From: JACPYM01 sp031423495
Lineage (GTDB): Bacteria > Acidobacteriota > Blastocatellia > RBC074
Assembly: GCA_031423495.1 (NCBI GenBank)
Contig: JANPFP010000003.1
Span: 6,361 to 70,360, forward strand
Direction: 5' to 3'
DNA: 64,000 bases
The notes beneath the pieces are model-generated. The model did not search any database. It was given only the letters and a program-made list of their open reading frames with translations, and was not told the origin of the DNA. Both the position numbers and the translations under genes were made by a program. This document shows positions 49,431 through 57,804 of the stretch, in pieces (the first letter of the stretch is position 1; the number at the start of each line of letters is the position of its first letter).

Positions 49431-51171
49431 CTAAGGCGGCTGGACGTAAACCCTGAGCATTTTTGATCTGGTCAGCGATTTCGTCGAGAGTGCGTTGAAT
49501 CTCTTCGCATTCTGTTTTGATGCGTGTGATGTCGCTGGCTGAACGCAAGACTACGTCGTCCAGGTTCTTTGTCGCTTTGCGCAACTTGTCCTGCAACGAT
49601 TCGCGTTTGTCTTTTGCGACTTTAGCGCTTCCGTCGAGTTCGCGCGTACGCTCGGCGATTTTGTCGCGCAGGCCGGAAATCAAAGTGCGCTTTTCTTCTT
49701 CATTGGCCTGCATCTGGGCTGCTTCGGCTTGCGCGCGCGCGTCGCGTTCTTTGGCCTCTTTGTTGAAATACCAAAAGATGCCGGTACTCAGTCCGGCCAG
49801 CAATAATAAAACCAGTGTGATCGGCAAGGCGTAACCGCCGCGCGCCGCTTTGCCTTCCGACTCAGAGCGAAAGGTTTCGTCTCCGGTGTGACCGGGTGCG
49901 GTTTGCGCGAGCAGGTCGGCCTGGGCTTCGCGCAATGAAACCATTTCGGGGTCGGGTTCGGGAATAGGCGAACTGTTGAGCGCGTCTTGAAACTGGCTTA
50001 CGTCATAAACCGCCGTGATCGGGCCGCGGCGACCAGCTAAATCTTCGGTGCGGTCAAGTGATTCAGTGCGTTGTTTGAGCGGCGCGGTCATCGCAGGCGG
50101 CGGCGGGATCAACGCGTTGGTCAGGGCGTTGGTCAGCGGCGTAGTCGCTTTTGACCGCAAGCTGCCGGTGTTTAAGCCCGAAGTAGCAAAGGCGGGTGCA
50201 TCAGGTACACCCGCCTCGTTCGTCACAGCTTCAAGTTGGTCGGTATCGCCGCCTTGCGCCCAGTTGATTTCAGTTGGCGTATCCGGCGAACGCGCTATGC
50301 CTACGGGTTCGATGGCGTCGCTGGGGCTGGCAGTTAAGCCTTCGCCAAAAAATTGCGCAATGACGACGGTGATGTTGTCTTCGCCGCCACGTTGATTGGC
50401 GAGCGCGATCAGCGTTTGGCAGGCCGTTTGAAAGTCGCCCGCGTGATTCACGATCTCGGCGATTTCGTGGGTGCTGACTTTGCCAGAGAGGCCGTCGCTG
50501 CACAGCACGACGATGTCGCGGTCAGCCAGCGGCAGCGCATTGACTTCGACATTGACCAGATTTTGCGCGCCGAGGGCTTGCAGGATGACGTTGCGGTAAC
50601 TGTGCGTTTCAGCTTCTTCTTCGGTGATTTGTCCGGCGTCAATCAATTGTTGAACGAGCGACTGGTCTTTGGTGATGCGTCCGATTTTGCCCTGACGAAT
50701 CAGGTGTCCGCGGCTGTCCCCGACTTGCGCGAAGTAAGCCATATTGCCCGCAATGCCTACGCCGGTGAACGTCGCGCCCAAGCCTTTGTGCATCGGATTG
50801 CCGAGTCCGTCGGCGTGGATGAGGCTGTTGGCTTCTTCGACCGCGAGGCGCAGGCGTTCGTGAAAGGGAATGCTTTGACCGTAGGTAGGGTGCGCTTGCA
50901 GTTGCAGCATCCGGTCACGGACGGTCTCGACCGCAAGGCGCGAAGCGACCTCGCCGGCCAATGCGCCGCCCATTCCGTCGGACACGGCCAGAATGGAACC
51001 GTAATAGCCTTGCTGGTATTGCAGCAGTTCGGCAGGTTCATCTTCGCCCGCCGACCAGCTCGTACCGGTCGAAAGGTCTAGCACGAGGAAGTTGTCTTCG
51101 TTTCCTTGCCGCACCATGCCGACATCGGTCTGGGCGTAAAGTGCGACTTGGATGGTTGGAATCTCCGCCAT
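49405..51171 (-). CDS. Membrane-anchored PP2C-type Ser/Thr phosphatase
   Basis: 588 residues. The N-terminal 270 form a PP2C domain: TDVGMVRQGNEDNFLVLD, LAVSDGMGGALAGEVAS, VGDSRGHLIRQGKIGRIT, VLCSDGLSGKVST and GGEDNITVVIAQF, so the metal-binding aspartates are complete. A long Pro/Thr-rich linker follows, then one membrane segment near 455-475 (ITLVLLLLAGLSTGIFWYF) and a coiled coil (about 480-570). The order places the phosphatase in the cytoplasm and the coiled coil outside. It probably counters the Ser/Thr kinases encoded nearby. Confidence 0.9.
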   Translation of the reverse strand: MAEIPTIQVALYAQTDVGMVRQGNEDNFLVLDLSTGTSWSAGEDEPAELLQYQQGYYGSILAVSDGMGGALAGEVASRLAVETVRDRMLQLQAHPTYGQSIPFHERLRLAVEEANSLIHADGLGNPMHKGLGATFTGVGIAGNMAYFAQVGDSRGHLIRQGKIGRITKDQSLVQQLIDAGQITEEEAETHSYRNVILQALGAQNLVNVEVNALPLADRDIVVLCSDGLSGKVSTHEIAEIVNHAGDFQTACQTLIALANQRGGEDNITVVIAQFFGEGLTASPSDAIEPVGIARSPDTPTEINWAQGGDTDQLEAVTNEAGVPDAPAFATSGLNTGSLRSKATTPLTNALTNALIPPPPAMTAPLKQRTESLDRTEDLAGRRGPITAVYDVSQFQDALNSSPIPEPDPEMVSLREAQADLLAQTAPGHTGDETFRSESEGKAARGGYALPITLVLLLLAGLSTGIFWYFNKEAKERDARAQAEAAQMQANEEEKRTLISGLRDKIAERTRELDGSAKVAKDKRESLQDKLRKATKNLDDVVLRSASDITRIKTECEEIQRTLDEIADQIKNAQGLRPAALVNRDPVQC

Positions 51172-51323
51172 AAATCGAGGGTGATCGTTCGTCCTGAACC
51201 TATATCAAATCAATCAATTAGTTGAGCGTTTGGGGATAAAACGGCAAGGATGGTAAACGCCCGTTGTCATATCTATCAGTATTATCAGTTCTATATTGTC
51301 AGTTCTATTAGTGCGTATTCTGT

Positions 51324-52463
51324 TTACGCTTTTGCTAGTGCGTTGTCTAAGTCCGCTAAAATATCTTCTATGTCTTCGACGCCGACTGAGATGCGCACCA
51401 ACCCATCGGTCAAGCCGAGGCGTGCGCGTTGTTCAGCGGGTACGGATGCATGCGTCATTGAGGCAGGATGGGAAATCAGTGTTTCAACACCACCCAAGCT
51501 TTCAGCCAACGCACAGAGGCGCGCATTATCCAACACAGCCTTAGCAGCCGCAAGAGAACCCGTCTCAAAGGCAATCATGCCGCCAAATCCGCTCATTTGC
51601 TGCTTCGCGCGTTCGTGTTGCGGATGTTGCGGCAGTCCGGGGTAATAAACTTTTTGTACTTTCGGATGCTCGGCGAGAAAGCTGGCTACGCGGCGACCGT
51701 TGAGGTCGTGCTGTTGCATGCGCAGCGCCAGCGTCTTGGTTCCGCGCGTAATCAGAAACGCATCGAAGGGCGAGAGAATCGCGCCGACCGCATTTTGCAG
51801 GAAGCCGATACGCTCGGCGTCTTCAGGGCGATTGGTGACGACGACACCGCCGATGCTATCGCTGTGACCGTTCAGATATTTTGTCGTCGAATGCACCACG
51901 ATGTCTGCGCCGTGTTCGATGGGACGCAGAAAGTAAGGCGACATAAACGTGTTGTCCACAACCAGTCGCCAGTCGTTATCTTTTGCCAGCGCCGCGATGC
52001 CGTCCAAATCAGCAATCGTCATCATCGGATTCGTAGGCGTTTCGAGATAGACCATCTTGGTATTCGGTCGCGCCGCCGCTTCGACATTCGCCGCTTCGGT
52101 CGTGTCAACGTAACTGAACTCCAAGCCGAAGCCCGTCAGCACTCGTTCAAACAGCCGATAGGTTCCGCCATACGTATTGTCAGAAACGATTACGTGGTCG
52201 CCCGCCTTGAGCAGCCGCATGGTCGTATCAATCGCCGCCATCCCTGAAGCGAAGCAATGCGCGGCGTGTCCGCCTTCGAGCGCCGCCAGGTTGCGTTCGC
52301 ACGCCAGCCGCGTGGGGTTCTGCGTCCGCGCGTATTCGAACCCCAAGTGCCGTCCCAATTCGGGCTGAACGTAAGTCGAAGTCTGGTAAATCGGAACCGT
52401 AATGGCTCCCGTGGTGGGGTCAGGTTCCTGTCCGGCGTGAATGGCGGTGGTGGCAAAGCCCAT
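51324..52463 (-). CDS. Cystathionine gamma-synthase/lyase family PLP enzyme
   Basis: 379 residues, the usual length. Conserved text: TTAIHAGQEPDPTTGAITVP, QTSTYVQ, EYARTQNPTRLACERNLAAL, CFASGMAAIDT, YGGTYRLFE, YLETPTNPMM, VDNTFMSPY and HSTTKYLNGHSD, where the Lys binds pyridoxal phosphate. It handles cysteine/homocysteine interconversion (transsulfuration); sequence alone does not separate synthase (MetB) from lyase. Upstream on this strand (52464-52637) no operon partner is seen. Confidence 0.92.
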   Translation of the reverse strand: MGFATTAIHAGQEPDPTTGAITVPIYQTSTYVQPELGRHLGFEYARTQNPTRLACERNLAALEGGHAAHCFASGMAAIDTTMRLLKAGDHVIVSDNTYGGTYRLFERVLTGFGLEFSYVDTTEAANVEAAARPNTKMVYLETPTNPMMTIADLDGIAALAKDNDWRLVVDNTFMSPYFLRPIEHGADIVVHSTTKYLNGHSDSIGGVVVTNRPEDAERIGFLQNAVGAILSPFDAFLITRGTKTLALRMQQHDLNGRRVASFLAEHPKVQKVYYPGLPQHPQHERAKQQMSGFGGMIAFETGSLAAAKAVLDNARLCALAESLGGVETLISHPASMTHASVPAEQRARLGLTDGLVRISVGVEDIEDILADLDNALAKA

Positions 52464-52637
52464 AAAATTCAGAAAGCGTGTCTTAACAAGTGATTTGCGT
52501 AATTTGCAGATGTGTTGACCGCGTCAGCACAATCAAAGTGCGCGCATCTTAAAGACTCGTTAGAGAAAAGGGAAGCCACAAGTTAGCCAAATGTGTGATA
52601 GCGCAGCCTATGCACTTCGGCTACAATCGCGCGCTAT

Positions 52638-53357
52638 ATGGGAATGTGGTTGACGCTCAAGAGCGACACAACGTCAAAAAACTTTTTCCAACTCGATAAC
52701 ACCGGCAGGCAGTCCCTCGCTGACGCATGGAAAACGCTGACGGCGCAATACGGTGCAACTTCGCCGGTCACGTGTTTGAACACTAATAAAAGCCTGGCGG
52801 ACTTGTTGCGGCATTACGACGCGCGCGGACGCCATTATCACAACAGCAGCCACCTCGCCGCGCTGTTACGTTGGTGCGAACGTTATGAAGTCGAATTACG
52901 CGAGCCTACGGTTGTTCGCTTTGCCATCTGGTTTCACGACGTGATTTACCGCACTCGCCATCAAGACAACGAACCGCGTAGCGCCGATTACGCCACCACC
53001 ACACTGGCCGTGCTAAAGGCTCCCTCTGAACTCACTGACGACGTAGCGCGTTTGATCTGCGCGACGCAAACGCATCGGCTGGATGCGTTGCCGGAACGTT
53101 TGCACCACGATGGCGGCTGGTTTCTCGATTTCGACTTGGCGATTTTGGGCAGCCGTCCTGACGTTTACGCCGCGTATGCCAAAGCGATCCGACGCGAGTA
53201 TTTTTGGGTGCCCGCGTTTATGTTTCGCCAGAAGCGGCGCACAGCGCTGGAAAATTTTTTGCAACGTCCGCAGTTATATTTCACTGGAGATATGCGCGCC
53301 GAACTGGAAACGCAGGCGCGGGAAAATCTCACGAACGAATTAACGGAACTCAAATAA
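52638..53357 (+). CDS. HD-like metal-dependent hydrolase family protein
   Basis: 239 residues. The region RHYDARGRHYHNSSHLAALL, FAIWFHDVIYRTRHQDNEPR with the HD pair, then ATQTHR and DFDLAILGSRPDVYAAYAKA fits a conserved family of predicted HD-type metal-dependent phosphohydrolases (COG4339-like). Substrate unknown. No ribosome site is visible at ATG 52638, but TACAAT lies 11 bp before it, so the message may be leaderless. It ends 10 bp before the kinase gene and may be cotranscribed with it. Confidence 0.75.
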   Translation: MGMWLTLKSDTTSKNFFQLDNTGRQSLADAWKTLTAQYGATSPVTCLNTNKSLADLLRHYDARGRHYHNSSHLAALLRWCERYEVELREPTVVRFAIWFHDVIYRTRHQDNEPRSADYATTTLAVLKAPSELTDDVARLICATQTHRLDALPERLHHDGGWFLDFDLAILGSRPDVYAAYAKAIRREYFWVPAFMFRQKRRTALENFLQRPQLYFTGDMRAELETQARENLTNELTELK

Positions 53358-53367
53358 GGATTTATCG

Positions 53368-55506
53368 GTGTCGAACATTTGTCCGCAATGTCAGGCTACG
53401 ATGCGCGAAGGGCAGTTTTATTGCTCGCGTTGCGGTACGCCTTTGACCGCGCGAAGCTCTGCGACTCCGCCAGTTGAATCGCGTATGGTCGCGTCGTTGC
53501 AGGAGTTCATTGGTCGCACACTGGATGGTAAATACAAGCTGCAACGTTTGCTGGGCGCAGGCGGCATGGGCGCGGTGTTTATGGCGCGGCGCATTCACAT
53601 CGGTGATGACGTAGCGATCAAATTGCTCCATCCGCAATACGTTCACGAACCCAGCGCCATCGAACGCTTTCGCCGCGAAGCCCAAGCCGCCGCGCGTTTG
53701 CGGCATCCGAACATCGTGGCGATTTATGATTTTGCCGAAGGGCACGACGCCGAACCGGCTTATATCGTGATGGAACTGGTCAACGGTGTTTCGTTGCGCG
53801 CGTTGCTGCAAAAAGAGCGCCGCCTCGAACCGCAACGCGCCATCAATCTGATGCGCGAAATTTGCACGGGCGTAGGCATCGCGCACCGCCACAACGTCAT
53901 CCACCGCGATCTCAAGCCCGATAACGTGATCGTGATTCCGCCCGACACGCTTTACCTTTCTGACGACGTAGAAAAAATTAAAGTCCTCGATTTCGGCATT
54001 GCCAAGTTGCGCGACATGTCGCCCGATCAAACGCTCACGCAAACCGGCGCAGTGCTGGGTACGCCTTATTACATGTCGCCTGAACAATGTCGCGGCGATG
54101 CGCTGGACGCGCGGTCGGATGTTTACAGCTTGAGCGCGATGCTTTACGAAATGCTGACCGGCACGCCGCCGTTCACCGCCAACACCATCACCGGCGTAAT
54201 CGCCAAACACCTGACCGAATCGCCCGCGCCGTTGCGTACGCACCTCGAAAGCATTTCGCCCAGTCTCGAAGCCGTTGTCTTGCGGGCGCTCGCCAAAGAC
54301 GCGCGCTTGCGGCAAGGCGACGCGCACACGTTCGCGCGCGAATTGCAGCAGGCCCTACAAACGCCGCAACCACAGCCTGAGATAGACGAGATCATTGCGC
54401 GCACACTGGCTGGCGGCGCTTCGCTGGGGCCGGATTCACCGATGCCTGCAAGGCTGGGGGAAAAAAACAGTTTCGATCAACCCACGCACGGTGCGCGCGC
54501 GGGCGCGGCGACGGCAGCGGTGGCGTTGGCGGCGGAAGGGCAGGACGGCACGAAAGAAGCGCAGCGGTTGAATCGCAACCTCGTCTTTTGGGTTTCGGCC
54601 ATCGCGGCGTTAATCATCCTCGCGGCTGGCGCAGGTGCGTGGTTGGTGCGCGAAAATTTCGGCGTGACGTTGTTGACACAAGCTACGCCCGCGCCGGTTG
54701 AGACGGTCTCGCCTTCGCCGTCTTCTTCCCCGTTGGCGACAGTTGATGCCAGTGCGATTACGGCAACGACTGAACCGGCTGATGCCGCGAGCGATACGCA
54801 ACCCGCCATCGAAGTCTCGCGCATCGAAAGCGCCGAGAGTTTGATCGTCAACGGCGAACCGCTCACCGAAAAAGACTTGGCAGGCTTGAGCGCCAGCGAA
54901 TTGCGTTTGTTGCGCAACGCTGTTTTCGCGCGACACGGGCGCGTATTCGATACGCCTGGCTTGCAGCGGTTTTACGCCAGCCGCGCGTGGTACAACGCAA
55001 GCGCGGCTTACAGCGACGAACTGCTCTCGACCAGCGACCGCGACAATCTCAAAACGATGCAGGGCGCCGAAGCCAAAGCGCGCGCGGCGCAAACGCTGGG
55101 CATTCAAGCGAGTAGCCAATCCAGCAGCAAGACCGAAGACAAGTTCGCGCCCGCGTTGGCGCGTGACGAACGTTTCGACACCGCTTGGGTCGAAGGCGCG
55201 GCGGGCGCAGGCATCGGCGAATGGATTGCTTTTACGTTCAGGCCGACTTCGATTCAAACGATTGAAATTTATCCTGGCTTTGGCAAAACACCGGAAGGCT
55301 TCAAAGCGTATGCGCGGGTGAAACGGGCTACGTTAATTTTTTCGGACGGCACGCGCGCGGCGGTCGAACTGTTCGACGAAATGCGCTGGCAAACGGTACG
55401 CTTGAGCGCGTCGGTCAAGACGAGTTCGCTGCGCCTCATCATTGAAGAGATTTACACGGGCGCGCAAAATGAAGATACGGCGATTGCCGAAATCAATTGG
55501 CGGTAA
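53368..55506 (+). CDS. Ser/Thr kinase with zinc ribbon, YARHG and C-terminal sugar/ligand-binding-like domains
   Basis: 712 residues from GTG 53368 (AAGGA upstream). Order: zinc ribbon (CPQCQATMREGQFYCSRCGT, 4 Cys, residues 4-30); kinase (LLGAGGMGAVF; Lys in DVAIKLL; VIHRDLKPDNVIV; LDFGIAKL; MSPEQCRGDALDARSDVYSL) to about 320; linker; one membrane segment near 402-424 (SAIAALIILAAGAGAWLV); a YARHG-like domain (LLRNAVFARHGRVFDTPGLQ RFY, about 500-570); and a beta-sandwich like the NADase-type glycan-binding domain (ALARDERFDTAWVEGA; IQTIEIYPGFGK) at the end. It senses outside and phosphorylates inside. Confidence 0.88.
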   Translation: MSNICPQCQATMREGQFYCSRCGTPLTARSSATPPVESRMVASLQEFIGRTLDGKYKLQRLLGAGGMGAVFMARRIHIGDDVAIKLLHPQYVHEPSAIERFRREAQAAARLRHPNIVAIYDFAEGHDAEPAYIVMELVNGVSLRALLQKERRLEPQRAINLMREICTGVGIAHRHNVIHRDLKPDNVIVIPPDTLYLSDDVEKIKVLDFGIAKLRDMSPDQTLTQTGAVLGTPYYMSPEQCRGDALDARSDVYSLSAMLYEMLTGTPPFTANTITGVIAKHLTESPAPLRTHLESISPSLEAVVLRALAKDARLRQGDAHTFARELQQALQTPQPQPEIDEIIARTLAGGASLGPDSPMPARLGEKNSFDQPTHGARAGAATAAVALAAEGQDGTKEAQRLNRNLVFWVSAIAALIILAAGAGAWLVRENFGVTLLTQATPAPVETVSPSPSSSPLATVDASAITATTEPADAASDTQPAIEVSRIESAESLIVNGEPLTEKDLAGLSASELRLLRNAVFARHGRVFDTPGLQRFYASRAWYNASAAYSDELLSTSDRDNLKTMQGAEAKARAAQTLGIQASSQSSSKTEDKFAPALARDERFDTAWVEGAAGAGIGEWIAFTFRPTSIQTIEIYPGFGKTPEGFKAYARVKRATLIFSDGTRAAVELFDEMRWQTVRLSASVKTSSLRLIIEEIYTGAQNEDTAIAEINWR

Positions 55507-55527
55507 AAAACAAGAAAGGAGATAACC

Positions 55528-55815
55528 GTGACAGGACAGATCGTATCAACCAATGCTGAACCGGAAATCTTGCGACTGGCTCTCAAGCACGCCGCGCTAG
55601 CCGGAGCGCCGCCGCTTCACCTCACAGGTGAAGACGAGCTACTCGTAGTGTTGCGAGATAGCAGCTATCAAAAACTTTTGGACGAATTGGATTACACCGA
55701 CGCTTGTAACGGAATTGAAGAAGGTTACGCGCAAGTTGTCGCAGGTCAGTGCCAACCGCTTGAAGAAGTCGTTGCGGAGTTAAACGCTAGATTCAATTTT
55801 ACGAAAGAAGATTAA
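55528..55815 (+). CDS. Putative antitoxin of a ParE/RelE-type pair
   Basis: 95 residues with AAGGAGAT ahead of the GTG/ATG region. Helical and acidic; the end QCQPLEEVVAELNARFNF matches the C-terminal toxin-binding type of many antitoxins (EEV...ELRAR). It lies 3 bp before a RelE/ParE-like gene. Loss or presence of a DNA-binding part is not clear from the sequence: residues 20-60 could hold one. Confidence 0.6.
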   Translation: MTGQIVSTNAEPEILRLALKHAALAGAPPLHLTGEDELLVVLRDSSYQKLLDELDYTDACNGIEEGYAQVVAGQCQPLEEVVAELNARFNFTKED

Positions 55816-55818
55816 GCC

Positions 55819-56124
55819 ATGACGTATACGGTAATCGTCTCTCACAAAGCCAAAAATGATTTTGCCGAAGCGGTGCTTGAGTTGATAGAACGCGCTCCGG
55901 CAAAAGCCTCAAAATTTTATTTTGGAGGAATAAAAGCGATGGAGAGCCTGTCTGCCTCTCCCGCTCGCTGCCCCCTTGCGCCAGAAAGTAAGGTCATAAA
56001 CCGCAGAGTAAGGCAGTTGCTGTACGACCAATATCGAATCCTTTTTGAAATCGAAGGTGATACCGTGATTGTTGATCACTTACGTCATCAAAAGCGCGGG
56101 CCTATCACGGCGGACGATCTTTAG
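55819..56124 (+). CDS. RelE/ParE-family toxin
   Basis: 101 residues: YTVIVSHKAKNDFAEAVLEL, KASKFYFGGIKAMESLSASP, RRVRQLLYDQYRILFEIEGD and TVIVDHLRHQKRGPI, the standard ParE/RelE fold with the Arg-rich strands. Family members inhibit gyrase (ParE) or cut mRNA (RelE). It is encoded directly after its probable antitoxin and sits between the Ser/Thr kinase and FtsW/RodA genes, so this TA pair has landed inside a cell-shape cluster. Confidence 0.82.
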   Translation: MTYTVIVSHKAKNDFAEAVLELIERAPAKASKFYFGGIKAMESLSASPARCPLAPESKVINRRVRQLLYDQYRILFEIEGDTVIVDHLRHQKRGPITADDL

Positions 56125-56138
56125 CTGAAAGAAACTCT

Positions 56139-57776
56139 ATGAGAAATCGCCCCTCATCCCACTTACTGCTGTTGCTGATCTTGTTCGCGTTGAACGCGCT
56201 GGGCTATCTGGCGTTATATCGAGCCGGCGTGACGCGGGGTTATGCGCCTTCGTTGTTGTTGGCGTTGCGCGATTTGATGTTGTTCGCGCCGATAGTTTTT
56301 GTTGCGGTCTGGCTGGCGCGGCGGCATAAATTCGCAGGCGACTGGACGCTCTTTACCGTCGCCATCCTGCTTTTTAGCGTAGGCCAAATCGTTCAATACC
56401 GTTTGTTCACCGACCCCGAATACAGCGCGAAGAGCAAGACCGCCGAGCGGCAGGAAAAGATGAATACGCTGCGGTTGCGTTATGTGAACGATCATTACGA
56501 CGAGATCAAAAAACGCGCACTGTTTGGCGATCCGAACTTTCGCCTCAACATCAACCAGCAGGCCGAGGACAACGAGCAATACTGGACGTTCACGCGCATC
56601 TTCACTTCGCTTTCGACGTGGATTCTGTTGGCCGCGTTGGTATTGTTTGCGGCGGGCTTTGCCGTGACGTTGCGCGATGATTGGTTGCTGTGGGTGCAAC
56701 AGCACAGCTTTTTGATAGGGCTGGTCACGGCGGCTCCGTTTTTATTGATTGCCATTGTCGCTTCGAACGGAGGCAAGTTTTTAGGACGCACGACGCCGTG
56801 GGAGCCGGTGAAAATTTCTTTCCTGGTGAGTTACGCCGGAATCCTGGCGATGCACTATCGCAACCTTTCGCGCACTTATTGGGGGTTGCCGCCGGTACGC
56901 TTTCTGCTGCCTTTTTTGATTATCGCGCTGTTGCCGGTCGTCCCGTTTTTCGCACTCTCCGATTTCGGTCAGATGCTGGTTTTTTTCGGCGCGTACCTGA
57001 CGCTCTATCTCGTCGCCGTACGTCGCTTGCCCCAAGTGACGATGGCGGTTGTGTTGGTGTTGGTATTGGTGACGGGTTCGATTTTGTTGGCGGGCACGTA
57101 CAACACGGTCGTTGACGTATTCACCGATCAAGCTCAAGTCGGAGCCGTCGAACGCGTGAAAGGTCTGGTGAGCAAAGGCGTACCGCGTCGCATTCATCAA
57201 CGCTTTCACTTGTGGCTCAACGCTGGTACGCCGCCTGACCCCGAAGCCCATTGGTGGCAACGCGACGCCGAAGCCGCTGAAGGACGTGGCATTTCCAACG
57301 AAGATGCGTGGTACAATTCTTACGCCTTTCAACCGTCGCAAGCCTTGTTCGGTGTGAGCGACGGGCGCTTGGTGGGCGCGGGGCTCGGACGCGGTTATCC
57401 TGAGATCGTACCGATTGCCGATAGCGATTATATTTACGCCGCGCTCGCCGAAGAGTTAGGACTGGCGGGCGGCGCGATTGTCATTCTGGCCTTTGTCATC
57501 TTGCTGATGGCGGGCATGCGCACCGCCATTGAAGCGCGCGATATGTTCACCAAACTGATTGCGGCGGGCATTACGGCGTTTTTAGGTTTTCAAGCCGTCG
57601 TCAATATCGGCGGCGTCGTACGCATGCTGCCGATGACTGGCATTACTCTCCCTTTCGTTAGTCACGGCGGATGGTCATTGCTGACGAGCTTTTTCATGCT
57701 TGGCGTGCTGATGGCTATCTCGCACAGAAATAACACGGCAGTGAGTTCCCCTGTGCCAGTGGTTGCAAGCCACTGA
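56139..57776 (+). CDS. FtsW/RodA-type peptidoglycan glycosyltransferase
   Basis: 545 residues with about 11 membrane segments. SEDS-family marks: SNGGKFLGRTTPWEPVKISF, FFALSDFGQMLVFFGAYLT, PIADSDYIYAALAEELGLAG and MLPMTGITLPFVSHGGWSLL (usual PFVSYGGS). It polymerises glycan strands at the membrane with a class B PBP. An unusual loop at about 90-150 (SAKSKTAERQEKMNTLRLRY) and a large periplasmic loop (about 330-395) are present. Neighbouring Ser/Thr kinases and FHA protein suggest control by phosphorylation. Which of FtsW or RodA it is cannot be settled here. Confidence 0.9.
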   Translation: MRNRPSSHLLLLLILFALNALGYLALYRAGVTRGYAPSLLLALRDLMLFAPIVFVAVWLARRHKFAGDWTLFTVAILLFSVGQIVQYRLFTDPEYSAKSKTAERQEKMNTLRLRYVNDHYDEIKKRALFGDPNFRLNINQQAEDNEQYWTFTRIFTSLSTWILLAALVLFAAGFAVTLRDDWLLWVQQHSFLIGLVTAAPFLLIAIVASNGGKFLGRTTPWEPVKISFLVSYAGILAMHYRNLSRTYWGLPPVRFLLPFLIIALLPVVPFFALSDFGQMLVFFGAYLTLYLVAVRRLPQVTMAVVLVLVLVTGSILLAGTYNTVVDVFTDQAQVGAVERVKGLVSKGVPRRIHQRFHLWLNAGTPPDPEAHWWQRDAEAAEGRGISNEDAWYNSYAFQPSQALFGVSDGRLVGAGLGRGYPEIVPIADSDYIYAALAEELGLAGGAIVILAFVILLMAGMRTAIEARDMFTKLIAAGITAFLGFQAVVNIGGVVRMLPMTGITLPFVSHGGWSLLTSFFMLGVLMAISHRNNTAVSSPVPVVASH

Positions 57777-57804
57777 CCCGCACCGCCACTAACACCTAAA
57801 ACTC

